In this document: piece by piece, positions 10,014-18,892 of the stretch
Numbering within the stretch: position 1 is the first letter of the stretch
Layout of the letters: each line of letters starts with the position of its first letter
Translations under genes and position numbers: made by a program
DNA from: Ophiothrix spiculata
Taxonomy: Eukaryota > Echinodermata > Ophiuroidea > Amphilepidida > Ophiotrichidae
Length of the DNA: 20,555 nt
Assembly (NCBI GenBank): GCA_000969725.1
Contig: JXSR01S034339.1
Strand: one strand, 5' to 3'
The notes under the pieces: model-generated
Told to the model about the DNA's origin: nothing
What the model saw: only the letters and a program-made list of their open reading frames with translations
The model's database searches: none

Positions 10014-10937
10014 GGATTTTTTTCCAATAAAATAAAATCCTGGCCTGTTTGTGATTTGTCTGATTGTTATTAATGTTCTAGTGTACGATGCGTATTTAGC
10101 CATTCCTTTAAGGACCAAATCATATGTGAAAAAGAGAGAAAAAATAGAGCCATATTTTAATTATAAGCGTCTTTGTCTGATTTATTTTGATTTTACCATG
10201 TAAGTCAATAGTAAAAAGTGGGTCAACATAGTGTTTTTGAAATGGATTTTTCTCAAAAATAAGTCGTTGACCCTCCCTTTTTTATTTCAAAAATGTGATA
10301 GTACATGAAAACACCATATCTCCAAAAAATAAGGAATATAAATAGATAGAGGAATTCTATCTGTGCTAAGTCACATAAATTTAGTAAGCAACTGGTTAAT
10401 CTAAGCCTTAAAAAAAACCTCAGTCCTGAACAAACATTCTGGTACAATTAACAATATGCTAATAAATTAAATAATATTACAGGTCGCAAAATTTGTGAAA
10501 ACGTCATCATGACATGACGACATACTTTGCATATTTTACTTATATAATCATTTAATGATGATGTTATTATTCATCATCAAGGTATATGCTATCACGTAAT
10601 CGCACATGTCATTAGATACCTCATATTAGCTGCACTCACCAGCCGTAGCAATATAAATTATATTGTAAACGTAAATACGTCAGAAACTTAAATAGAATAC
10701 AAAACATAAAACCCAAATTTGGATTTAAGAATGTAAAAACTCACATTTTTACTGCAAGTATTTACACCATTACAAACAGAATTAATTAACAGTTTCAAAA
10801 AATCAGTGTAATAAATAAAATGCATGGATACGTCAGTGTATGGTTCGTTTCCAAGTCCATTTCACATAGTGACAAAATTAATTGGTATCGGTATCAGACG
10901 ATTATCTCTTCAAATAATCGGTATCTGTGCATCACTA

Positions 10938-10945
10938 ATAATAAC
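10938..10945 (+). repeat. Right target-site duplication of the hAT element
   Basis: ATAATAAC, identical to 8842-8849 and directly next to the right terminal inverted repeat. Confidence 0.85.
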
Positions 10946-11070
10946 AGAAAAGAAAAATCATTTTTAGACTCCTTAATTATCAGATGACAAGTTAGTATTG
11001 ATTGCAGTATTTGTAATTCATTTAAAATCTATGCATATCTATGGACAGTTAGCAATTGTTATTATTAATC

Positions 11071-11170
11071 TTTATCATATCTTATTTGCATCTTCCTCTT
11101 TCTTATTTGCAGCATGTGTTTTGATCAATATTATCAAGACATGCAACTCTTAAGCAACTTATGAAAGTAT
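11071..11170 (+). pseudogene. Duplicated GRAM exon with in-frame stop (decayed or poison exon)
   Basis: This is a tandem copy of the 11271 exon, about 158 bp upstream, including the pyrimidine tract and acceptor (CTTATTTGCAG, exon start 11113). In the same frame it reads HVF-stop-SILSRHATLKQLMKV: codon 4 is TGA (11122-11124) where the downstream copy has GGA. Seven codons differ in the shared part; four differences are silent, one is Ile/Leu, one Leu/His and one the stop. Similarity ends near 11170, before a donor; the frame then runs open through unrelated sequence. Paired similar exons are the usual origin of mutually exclusive exons. Here the copy is either a dead exon or, if spliced in, a poison exon that triggers decay of the transcript. 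Confidence 0.75.
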
Positions 11171-11187
11171 TTGAAAATGTGAACAAA

Positions 11188-11232
11188 TTTCCCCATCAAG
11201 GATTTGAACCAGGGACCTCAAGTAATCAAACT
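11188..11232 (-). repeat. tRNA-like 3' half fragment (possible SINE scrap)
   Basis: On the minus strand this stretch contains GGTTCAAATCC (complement of 11200-11210), a perfect match to the pol III B box, preceded by GAGGTCCCT as in a tRNA variable loop and T arm. The T stem is poor (about three of five pairs) and no A box is evident. It lies between the dead exon copy and the real exon. It may be a remnant of a tRNA-derived SINE, or chance. Confidence 0.3.
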
Positions 11233-11270
11233 CCATCTTATCTTGCATCTTTCTCTTTTTTTATTTTCAG

Positions 11271-11357
11271 CATGTATTTGGATCACTACTATCAAGACAT
11301 GCAACTCATAAGCAGCTCATGAAAGTATGGAAAGGAACAACAGGCACGGAAGATGAG
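11271..11357 (+). CDS. GRAM-domain protein, internal exon (end of GRAM domain)
   Basis: Internal exon of 87 bp (29 codons, phase 0 at both ends). It follows a long pyrimidine tract and TTTTCAG, and ends GAG|gtgggt. It encodes VFGSLLSRHATHKQLMKVW followed by a short acidic tail (GTEDE). This matches the last beta strand and C-terminal helix of GRAM domains, closest from memory to the VFVSLLSRDxTYKLLKSV stretch of GRAMD2A/GRAMD2B. GRAM domains are PH-like modules; GRAMD1 and GRAMD2 proteins work at ER-plasma membrane contact sites and bind membrane lipids. The frame continues open into the exons at 17345 and 20127. No exon for the first part of the domain was recognised upstream, so it probably lies outside the window. 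The family is well supported; the choice of paralogue (GRAMD2 over GRAMD1 or GRAMD4) is inference. Confidence 0.8.
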
Positions 11358-11424
11358 GTGGGTATAACGATAATGACAATAACAATAAAAAAACATGTGT
11401 ATCCAAAATATTGAGTATCTAAAG

Positions 11425-11631
11425 CTATGGTCACAATTATCTCAATGACGACCTCACGACTGGCTACAAATGCACCAATGGTGTGCTGGCAATTCTTAAC
11501 CGTTTTGTACCAACTTCTATATGATTTACAGATGCAGGTTTGCAAAACAGCCACAGTTTAAAGTACACACAAAAGGGTCAATTAATCATTACACATTTTG
11601 TAGCTGGTCGTATGAAGTATTGTGACCATAG
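11425..11631. mobile_element. Small inverted-repeat element, 207 bp
   Basis: Inverted ends CTATGGTCACAAT, with weaker pairing continuing inward (GACTGGCTACAAATG on the left against GACCAGCTACAAAATG on the other strand). No clear target duplication. It lies 67 bp inside the intron after the GRAM exon. Confidence 0.6.
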
Positions 11632-11854
11632 TTTAAGAAAGGTATCTATGTTTCTACCAAACCAAAAGCTTACATTTATAATCCTAAAACATATTTGTGA
11701 TGAGTATAGATTAGTTGACATAGGACGTCATGCCCGGCAGTGTGCGCTGTCATATCCATTGTTCCATTGCACGCCAAATCAAGTAGGGTTATTTAAATGT
11801 GCAGCAAGCATTTGTTGTTCCCTAATGCATATCTGTGGACTAGCTCCTAACCCG

Positions 11855-12040
11855 TGTTTATTCAGTATCGAAGTGTTACGTGTCATCCGATTATCACCCC
11901 GACAACTGGATCATGCTTTCTTGTTTTGAACCATGATCGAAATGATCACCACACAAAGGTATTGCACTTATCGTTGTCAGGGGATGTGTGTGATCCAGTA
12001 ACTGGGTGAGTTACGTAATCACTTCGATACTGAATAAACA
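11855..12040. mobile_element. Foldback element, 186 bp
   Basis: Inverted ends TGTTTATTCAGTATCGAAGT (21 bp perfect including the next G) followed by TTACGT on both sides and partial pairing further in (CAACTGGATCA against TTACTGGATCA). No clear target duplication. Confidence 0.68.
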
Positions 12041-12117
12041 TTAGTGTCAACTCATCTATAAAATCATTTTTTGACAACTGTACAATAATACTATCATTTG
12101 GTTATATGTAGAATATT

Positions 12118-12551
12118 TGTGTGGTGCTCTGGCATAATGAGCGGAAAGTCACGATTGAAGATTTTGAATAAATGGCTGCTAAAGTGAAAATATAATGAAA
12201 AGATCAAATTTCTTTTTTTGACATAAAACAAATAAATGCATTAGGGTTAACCTATATTTCGCTTTTTGGAGGTCAATTACGCCGGGAAGTGTAATTATTC
12301 AAGGGTAATTGATCGCGTTTTGCTATTATACGCTATAGTAAACAGTAACTTTAAAATCGATTTGCGACAGTTTTTTACTGCCAGATTTTGAGTGGACAGC
12401 CTTGTATTTTTATCTCTAAATGAAAATTGTAGAAAGAAAGTATGACATATTATATATCATTCGAAAGCTGAGATTATAGAGAATTAAAATATGACATAAA
12501 CTCAATTTTGAAAATCGCGACTTTCCGCTCATTATGCCAGAGCACCACACA
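12118..12551. mobile_element. MITE with 33-bp perfect inverted ends, 434 bp
   Basis: The first 33 bp (starting TGTGTGGTGCTCTGG) and last 33 bp are exact inverted copies, and pairing goes on with few changes for about 10 bp more. This suggests a fairly young copy. No clear target duplication is visible, so the superfamily is undecided. No ORF. Confidence 0.78.
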
Positions 12552-13096
12552 TTCGATTGATCATTATCTTTGTTGCTATATTGTATTTCACTAGGATATT
12601 TGCTTCAGCATATTTATTTCACCATTTGAACAATTTTGTTATATTTTTTTCCTCATTTTTTTTTAAATTTTTACACTGCTCTTACATTCAGGCTTCATGC
12701 TTTTGTTGTAAGAGCACACTAAGGAAAACAATGATAGTTTCTGTATGAGTTCCTTTGATTTCTACACAGATGAGATGATTTTAAACCATTTTGTTAACTA
12801 GTAGAACTTGATACAATTTGCAGATTATTTTAGTATTCAAGAAACTGGTCATTGCTGTAATCTATTTAGAGATGAATTTTGACTCTGTAAGATTTTAATC
12901 GGGAAGAACTTTACAATGAAGCCCATCTTTTATAGAGTGTTACTAGTAAAAGCTTTTAAACAAAAATATTCAAATTGGTTAGACTAGGTAAAAATAAGAA
13001 ATGATTCACAAAAAGAAAAATGTAGTCAAGCTGAGCAAAGGCCCTGCTCTGTAATTGGATTTCTGTGAGCTGTATTGTTGATAATAGTGCAGAGAC

Positions 13097-13361
13097 CGTC
13101 ATGTGACTGCAAAAAAGTTGTATCTGCAATGGCTGCCCTAAGTTATATTTATTTAACACCTTGTCACAAGAATGTGGAAAATCCCTCAAAATGTCTCTGT
13201 CTTATGTCAGCGGCTCTTGAAATGGTTCTTCAGGTGACGGTGTCACCTGAAGAACCATTTCAAGAGCCACCGACCCAAGACTGGAGATTTGACAGTGTGC
13301 AATCCAAATTTATGGCAAATGGCAGCTATTGCAGATACGACTTTCTTGCACTCACATGACG
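13097..13361. mobile_element. Full-length palindromic foldback element, 265 bp
   Basis: The whole element is one large inverted repeat from CGTCATGTGA to TCACATGACG. The outer arms match for about 45 bp with few changes. The centre is a perfect 27-bp stem (13212-13238 with 13242-13268) closed by a 3-base loop. The middle parts of the arms are diverged. A 94-codon frame across it is a by-product of the palindrome. If transcribed within the intron it would form a long hairpin. Confidence 0.8.
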
Positions 13362-14176
13362 AGATATCACCACCATACACCAGTACTTTAGATTATTAAA
13401 AGGAACTTGCCAAGAGGGCTCGGGATTTTAGGGTCAGCAGGAACAAGGTTCCTCACTCCAAATTTTTTAGGTGATACTTATATGGAGGAAGTCTGATATT
13501 TTTACACTTTATAAAATCCCTATTAAAACTTGTTTGTAAATCATAGCTTATTTTGCTTATAGGGGATTAAGGCATTTATAGAATTATTTTATATGTTTTT
13601 CCTAAAAGAAACCGACTTAAACGACTTATAATAATTAGGTCACTTTTGATTAGGTTCATAGAAAGGTGAAATCTGTGAAAACATTATGTGGCTGCTGTTA
13701 GAAATTGTGTAATTTAAAAGTAAACAAACACATTGCAACACTTTCCAATAACTAAGTACAGAAGTTAAGGAAATGCTTGGGATGATTCATAATACATTGC
13801 AATGGGAAGTAAAGTTTAAGGTGCATCCTTGCATTTAAAAAAACCCACATGTTTGATTTCACTTGAATTGAGGAAATGTAATTCATGTCCGGTCCATGCT
13901 CAATTTTTTAAATAACTATTTTGAGATGACTTAAATATCAGATTATGACTTGTCAAATATTAGCCTGTATATTATCTGTCCTCTGGAGGGGACTTGTTTC
14001 ATATTTATCAGAGTAATTTGTTGATACTAAAATATTAGAAAGTTAGCCAAACTGGTTCTTGATAATATTGCCATTTTAAAAAATGGATTCACAAATAGTT
14101 TTGAATGAAGCAATAAACAAGCATTTAGAGGAAAAAACTTTCAAAATGAGGTCAGTACAGCCAGGCAATAATCATA

Positions 14177-14689
14177 CACTGCCGCTCAAAAGTATTTCTG
14201 TACAAAACCTTTATTCAGCCATTTCTCAAAAGGCGTTTATCCGATTTTCATCAATTTTTGACGGAGTCTATATTGTATAAATATCGAACTAACTAATCCG
14301 GAATTGCATTCATTGCATTTGAAAATATGGCATGTAATGCATATTACTACTTTATTCTGAACATAAAAAAATTGAGTTTATATATATTACTTCTCATTTG
14401 TTTTAAAACTGGCAACCTAAAATATTGTATCCTGTTACAAGGAAATAATGAGGGTATGAAAAATTGATTAGTACATAGTAAAGAGATTTGTACTTGTGGT
14501 GTGATCCATGAAATTAGCCATTTTTATGGCAATGGAAGATCAAATATTAAAAGAAACATCAGTTTATTGATATTGAATATATAAATTACCTATACTAGTA
14601 TGAATATTTGATGATTCTAGGTCGCTTAATACAAAAAATGAGGTTTTTGAACGGTTTTAATTGTGCGGAAATACTTTTGAGAGGCAGTG
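14177..14689. mobile_element. Tc1/mariner-type MITE, 513 bp
   Basis: TA (14175-14176 and 14690-14691) flanks CACTGCCGCTCAAAAGTATT and its inverted partner CACTGCCTCTCAAAAGTATT. It shares a 17-base internal core (14315-14331) with the 293-bp element at 2388, as well as the AAAAGTATTT...ACAAAACCTTTA start. No transposase. Confidence 0.8.
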
Positions 14690-15009
14690 TATAATAGCCT
14701 GGTGAAGCCAATTAAGTTAAAAGTGTTGTGAAGAGATGTAAATTACCTCAGCACGAAATTACCAACTTGCCTGATGGGCAGGATTTCAGTGTTTGGAGAA
14801 TCATCCTTGCCAAAATGAAAATGGTTGATTACAAAACACGAGTGGTTTATACTAGATGTTTATATGATAAAATGAATATTTTTGATTTGGGTAATACATT
14901 TTTAGCTATGTAACATAGATTTGGTTTGATATAATATCAACAATGATCAAAATGACCTAAACTGAAACATGCTCCAATTTGGGTTCAAATTGTGTTTCAT
15001 ATAAACCAT

Positions 15010-15592
15010 GTTTTTAGTTTCCAGCGTGTAACCTGATCTTGATTGGTTTATTGATGGACTGCCAGCTTTTGTTTCATAGCTTCAATTAGATATTCATCTT
15101 CCCATTAGTACGTTATTGGTTACATTACGCTAATTGTATCAAGTTCACCTACAATCAAGAAAAAGCGTTGGCACAGCTATGATTTTCCCTTGTTCATGTG
15201 ATCATAAGTGGCTTGGTGGTTCTATGAAGAAGACTTTCAGCTTTTGTTTCAATCAAAAGTGTGCGGCTGCTTGGCTCATTGCTGGGTCCGTGGGAGGGGC
15301 GATCAGTGGGAACGGTACTAGTTCTAGCATTATATTAATTGTATCAAGTTCCGCTACAGTCAAGGAAAAATTGTTGGTACTTTTTAAGTTATGATCTTCT
15401 AGCTGGCGTGTAACATTATCTTAATTGGTTCTGTGCTTCTCTAGATGGACTGGCAGCTTTTGTTTCATAGCTTCAATTAGATATTCATATTCCAATTAGA
15501 ACATCATTCGTTTTATTATGCTAAATGTATCAAGTTTAGCTACAATTTTGAGGAAATATAGTGTTACTTTAAGTTATTTTCTACCTGGTGTA
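15010..15592 (+). repeat. Direct repeats, two longer copies and a partial one
   Basis: A unit with CAGCTTTTGTTTCATAGC followed by TTCAATTAGATATTCAT and GTATCAAGTTC occurs at about 15020-15178 and again at about 15400-15560. A partial middle copy (the GTATCAAGTTC part through CTGGCGTGTAAC) lies at about 15325-15410. Copies are roughly 80% alike by eye. The 86-codon frame at 15134-15394 crosses this and is not a recognisable protein. Confidence 0.65.
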
Positions 15593-15950
15593 TAGCATTA
15601 TCATTCTGTATACTTTAAACATCTGACCGGTGTTTATATTTTGGGAAGGGGGAAGTACAATGATAAGGGCAAATAATCATCAATGAACATACATTGTGCA
15701 ATTTGTATCGTCACTGCATAGCTGCGCACACTTTACACAATTATCAAATTGTTTTTTTCTGAAATATTGTGTCATATAAGCTTTGCAGTTGTAAATGTTT
15801 GTTTTTAAAAGCAGGTTGCAACAAAATTCTGTGTTTTATTTTTTCATACCACTTTTCACCTCATCTTTTGGAAAGAGTTTGGAAAGAGTTCTGTCTCATG
15901 ATAATTGTTCTGGCTAAGGGGTTTAGCTTTGTACCGGATTAATTTCCCCA

Positions 15951-16312
15951 AGCAACCGGTCCACACAATTCGTGTGGCCTCATGACATCGATTGCATTCC
16001 CCACTTAAAAAGCAATTGAGCACTAAACCAAAGAACTGTTAAAAAATTGCCTTGACCTGTGTGCATAGAAGTGAAGACATCGTTTGTATCCCATCATGAA
16101 TTGCTTCTATGGGATTATTTGTACAGGAAATTATGTGAGTAGTTAGTGATGAAATGGCCATAAATCAAAGTAAATTATTGTAATATTGCATTCTGGACAT
16201 GTTTCATCACTAACTACTCACATGACTTCCTGTACCAAATTTCCCATAGGAAGCAATGCATGATGGGATACACAGGATATCTTTTCTTTGTGCATAGTGT
16301 GGACTGGTTGCT
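15951..16312. mobile_element. Foldback element, about 362 bp
   Basis: The outer ends AGCAACCGGTCCACAC and GTGTGGACTGGTTGCT are inverted. A second, longer paired stretch (about 16066-16160 with 16195-16285) includes GTATCCCATCATG, CAATTGCTTC-like words and GTGAGTAGTTAGTGATGAAA. The left side has about 90 extra bases between the two paired parts. Non-coding. Confidence 0.7.
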
Positions 16313-16527
16313 CAAGACTATTTCATAATCACTTCAACAGCACATTTATCCAGATGGGATCATTGGTTTTCAGTGTTGAGATCTGACATAATAAAACTCA
16401 CTGGGAATTTTCTTGTTATATTGGACACACTGAATAGGGATATGTGGAAATTTCCTGGGAAATTTCAACATTACATTTATTTACATGAATTTATCTAGCA
16501 TGAAAATAAATGTTCCGCAAACATAAT

Positions 16528-16695
16528 GGCCCGTATTCCAGAAAGGTGTTTAGCTAAACCACGGTTTAACTGAGCATCAACTGTCCAGAAATGATACGCA
16601 CCGTTGTAGGTTTCAAGCGGAACAGTTCAATGAGCCATGCTGTTGAAGATAATTAAAACCGTGGTTTAGCTAAACACCTTTCTCGAATACGGGCC
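16528..16695. mobile_element. MITE, 168 bp, 3-bp target duplication
   Basis: Flanked by AAT (16525-16527 and 16696-16698). Inverted ends of about 41 bp start GGCCCGTATTC and include GAAAGGTGTTTAGCTAAACC, with one mismatch. TTTAGCTAAA is itself palindromic. The 3-bp duplication fits PIF/Harbinger-like elements, although these usually prefer TWA. Confidence 0.8.
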
Positions 16696-16760
16696 AATGT
16701 GTTTCAATTTAATTTGTACTGCACAAGTTAAAATTTGATATGCGCAAATTTTTTTTTTAA

Positions 16761-16955
16761 ATGCGACATGATTACATATTGGCCGTGTGTGAAAGTACGT
16801 GACAATTTACACTTTTACAGCGCCACAATATTGCTTCATTCATACAGCTTTGAAATCGACATGATTGCAAATTGGCTGTGCGTGAAAGGTGCTGTATGTA
16901 AAAATATACACTTTCAACGCACCACAGCAGTGCATCTTCCATGTAACTTTGAATC
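16761..16955 (+). repeat. Imperfect two-copy tandem repeat, ~98 bp
   Basis: The block CGACATGATTACATATTGGC ... CAGCTTTGAAATC is followed by a second diverged copy CGACATGATTGCAAATTGGC ... TAACTTTGAATCC. The 169-codon frame from 16735 to 17244 spans it. That peptide is Cys/His/Phe-rich, reads as translated repeat and resembles no known domain. Confidence 0.5.
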
Positions 16956-17066
16956 CGGGAGGGAGTTCAAACATTTTTGTATGCATATTTTCCTGCTGCA
17001 CTTTGAAACTTCTCTGTACCTGTTTTTGACTCAAAACCCCATCAATCAGTATACTAATTTTGACAG

Positions 17067-17101
17067 AAAAGCACCCAAATTCACTCAAATTGGGTGCTTT
17101 T
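17067..17101. other. Short hairpin
   Basis: AAAAGCACCCAA pairs with TTGGGTGCTTTT (12 bp), and related ACACCCAAGTTGGG follows at about 17120. Role unknown. Confidence 0.45.
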
Positions 17102-17344
17102 TGAGCAAATTTCCCAAAATACACCCAAGTTGGGCAAAATGGATGCTTTCATCAGTCATGAATACCACCCAACCGCTATACCCAAAATCTGTGACAAAAT
17201 CAACCCAAAAGGCAAGCTCATTTATGTATACAATGTCAATGTGAGGAACCTCCACCGGGTTTGAATCAGTCAATGCAGCCAATCAGCTCTCACCATTTCA
17301 CTCATTGGACCAATCATTGTGTTCCATTTCACTTCACTTTGCAG

Positions 17345-17404
17345 GATCACTCCAGTAGCCCCGAGTCGGACACCAACTCAGAATGTCTAGATATCTATCT
17401 ACCT
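17345..17404 (+). CDS. GRAM-domain protein, internal exon (acidic linker)
   Basis: Exon of 60 bp (20 codons, phase 0 to phase 0) between a pyrimidine-rich acceptor (CACTTTGCAG) and a strong donor (CCT|gtaagt). The peptide is DHSSSPESDTNSECLDIYLP, rich in Ser, Pro, Glu and Asp, as expected for the disordered acidic linker that follows the GRAM domain in GRAMD proteins. Ser residues next to acidic residues could be phosphorylation sites (inference). It joins in frame to the exon ending at 11357 across an intron of 5,987 bp and to the exon at 20127 across 2,722 bp. The peptide has no recognisable domain. The call rests on splice sites, matching phases and the open frame across three exons. Confidence 0.72.
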
Positions 17405-17767
17405 GTAAGTTCACTTGTAACCATAGCAACCATTGCAGTGTGTGCCACATGTTTTTAAATCTCTCACAAATGATGCATTTAGGTTTTCACTAAGATTATT
17501 TGTGACGTGGTATGGCAAAACCAGGCACATCTGTGCAGAGTTAGAAATTGATATCTGGTAACAATATAAAAATATAGATTTTGCCCTTTCTGAAGCTTTT
17601 TGTTTCATCTCAAATAACCATTCGTCACCAAAATTATGGGATTTTAAAGTTTGGATTTTTAATTGTTTAGAATAAGAAAAGGACAAAAAATTAAGAAAAT
17701 AATAATGAAATGTAAAGAAAAACAAAAGAATTGTTTGTTCAAAATGTACCTTACCATTTGAATTTTA

Positions 17768-18159
17768 GGCCAGGGTCAGACGAACGACGAGATTTATATA
17801 TTACAATAAATTACAATGTCATAATTAATTACGACATGCGGTCACACGTACTACGACCTCGCATTTACTACAATAAATACAATGTCGTAATTAATTACGA
17901 GATGGGATTAGCACATCATTTTCAGCATGCAGACTATAGTAATACAATGTCGTAATTAATTACGAGGTGGGGTCACACAGGGTTTTTACCGCATTATTTT
18001 CAACTTTATTACAATAAATCCATCTCAACGATGGAAATTGTTGTCGTTCATTTTTTTTAATGCGACGACGACCCTATTGTAATAAATACGGGTCAGACGT
18101 ATTACAAGAGCAAAATTTATTGCAGTAAATGTGACCTCGTCGTTCGTCTGACCCCGGCC
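17768..18159. mobile_element. Harbinger-like MITE, 392 bp, with repeated palindrome
   Basis: TTA (17765-17767 and 18160-18162) flanks GGCCAGGGTCAGACGAACGA and its inverted partner GGCCGGGGTCAGACGAACGA, then CGAG. The TTA duplication fits PIF/Harbinger. Inside are three copies, 65-66 bp apart, of the 16-bp palindrome TCGTAATTAATTACGA (17819, 17885, 17950; the first has one mismatch). No ORF of note. Confidence 0.82.
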
Positions 18160-18396
18160 TTAGTCTTGAATTTCCACATTTTTTATTATATTTAGCATCA
18201 CAAATTTGTAAAAAACTCATTTTTGACAAAAATAGCCCTCCCCATTTTTTTTGCCCTTTTCTCAATTAGGAGCCTTGCCCAGTTCCACTTGGTTTTGTTG
18301 TACCTTGTCACATTTTGTTGTTGTGGGTAACATAGAATGCATGTAATAAAGCACCTGGTATGAGCAGCACATGCTCAATTCTTAGTGACCTCCGTA

Positions 18397-18602
18397 TGTG
18401 ACATGTTACAGTATAAGGTACCTTAAGTCAGAGCTACTAGTGTCTGATTTACAAAGTCTGGAAAACTAATCAATAATCAATATTTGGAGAGAGGGCAATA
18501 AACTGAAGCCATCAAATATTGATTATTAATTGGTTGTTAACAGTTTCTTAATCAGACACTTGTTGCTCCGACTTAAGGTTCCATATGCTGTAACATGTCA
18601 CA
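18397..18602. mobile_element. TA-flanked foldback MITE, 206 bp
   Basis: TA (18395-18396 and 18603-18604) flanks TGTGACATGTTACAG inverted ends. Pairing runs almost to the centre (CCTTAAGTC, then GTGTCTGATT, then AATAATCAATATTTG). Non-coding. Confidence 0.78.
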
Positions 18603-18706
18603 TATAGCAATAATACAAAGATGGGAGTCTGACCCAACCATAGATGTAGAGAGCAGATACCAGACTACCTATACTGTCCTATGTATGTCGTCAACCATAG
18701 AGCTCT

Positions 18707-18892
18707 AATAGACCACTTTCATATGTCTCATAATGCATCTTGAAAGTACCGTAAACGCTCAGTTGACTATATTATTACATTCTGCGCAAATGAAGTCATG
18801 CACACAATGTAGTATTATGGTCATTCGTGCAAAAATGCCTGTATTTGCGGTTCTTTCAAGATGCATTATGGAACATACGAAACTGGTCTATT
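18707..18892. mobile_element. Foldback MITE, about 186 bp
   Basis: Inverted ends AATAGACCACTTTC and AATAGACCAGTTTC, followed on both sides by a TATGT word and CATAATGCATCTTGAAAG. No clear target duplication. Non-coding. Confidence 0.7.

Larger units (their letters stand above)
8935..10111 (+). repeat. Three tandem ~420-bp cassettes, each with a tRNA-like sequence
   Basis: The units start at about 8935, 9337 and 9764 with TACCTATGTTCAGTTCGT and run in the same direction. Distances between the tRNA-like parts are 419 and 427 bp. Unit 1 lacks 17 bp just before its tRNA-like part. Unit 3 is cut short near 10111, losing the last 60-100 bp seen in units 1 and 2. The units differ by scattered substitutions, so the amplification is not very recent. 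Small open frames in the units (MVAAGMLLNNGLS-like) are by-products of the repeat. Confidence 0.92.
8850..10937. mobile_element. Non-autonomous hAT-type DNA transposon, 2,088 bp
   Basis: The element is flanked by a perfect 8-bp direct repeat ATAATAAC (8842-8849 and 10938-10945), the target duplication length of hAT elements. Its left end is TAGGGTTGCAC and its right end, read on the other strand, is TAGTGATGCAC, 9 of 11 identical and of the hAT TAG-type. Both ends go on into related ACCGATT / CCGATTA subterminal words. No transposase-like ORF is present. The left half carries three tandem cassettes with tRNA-like sequences (8935-10111); the rest (10119-10930) is AT-rich filler with no recognisable content. 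Confidence 0.88.
11358..17344 (+). other. Intron of the GRAM gene, 5,987 bp
   Basis: The intron starts gtgggt and ends CACTTTGCAG. It holds MITE or foldback elements at 11425, 11855, 12118, 13097, 14177, 15951 and 16528, direct repeats at 15010-15590, and an imperfect tandem repeat at 16761-16955. Stretches 12552-13096, 13362-14176, 14690-15010 and 15592-15950 show no gene, RNA or clear repeat. No further exon in phase 0 was found between the two GRAM-gene exons, although a micro-exon cannot be excluded. Confidence 0.65.

Noticed and set aside
8992-10118. Several 62-70 codon frames on both strands
   Set aside because: They recur because the ~420-bp cassette is repeated three times, and they read through the tRNA-like sequence.
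11540-11929. 129-codon open frame
   Set aside because: It runs from one inverted-repeat element (11425-11631) into another (11855-12040), and the peptide has no recognisable domain.
13075-13359. 94-codon open frame
   Set aside because: It is the translation of a palindromic foldback element.
14083-14161. Possible extra exon ending AAAATGAG|gtcagt
   Set aside because: The donor is plausible, but the candidate acceptor gives TTT TGA in the phase required by the neighbouring exons, and the peptide is not recognised.
14728-14913. 61-codon frame considered as an exon
   Set aside because: No splice acceptor in phase 0 and no similarity I can recognise.
16735-17244. 169-codon open frame, the longest in the window
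   Set aside because: It spans an imperfect ~98-bp tandem repeat and a hairpin. The peptide resembles no family, there is a competing minus-strand frame, and it lies inside the GRAM-gene intron.
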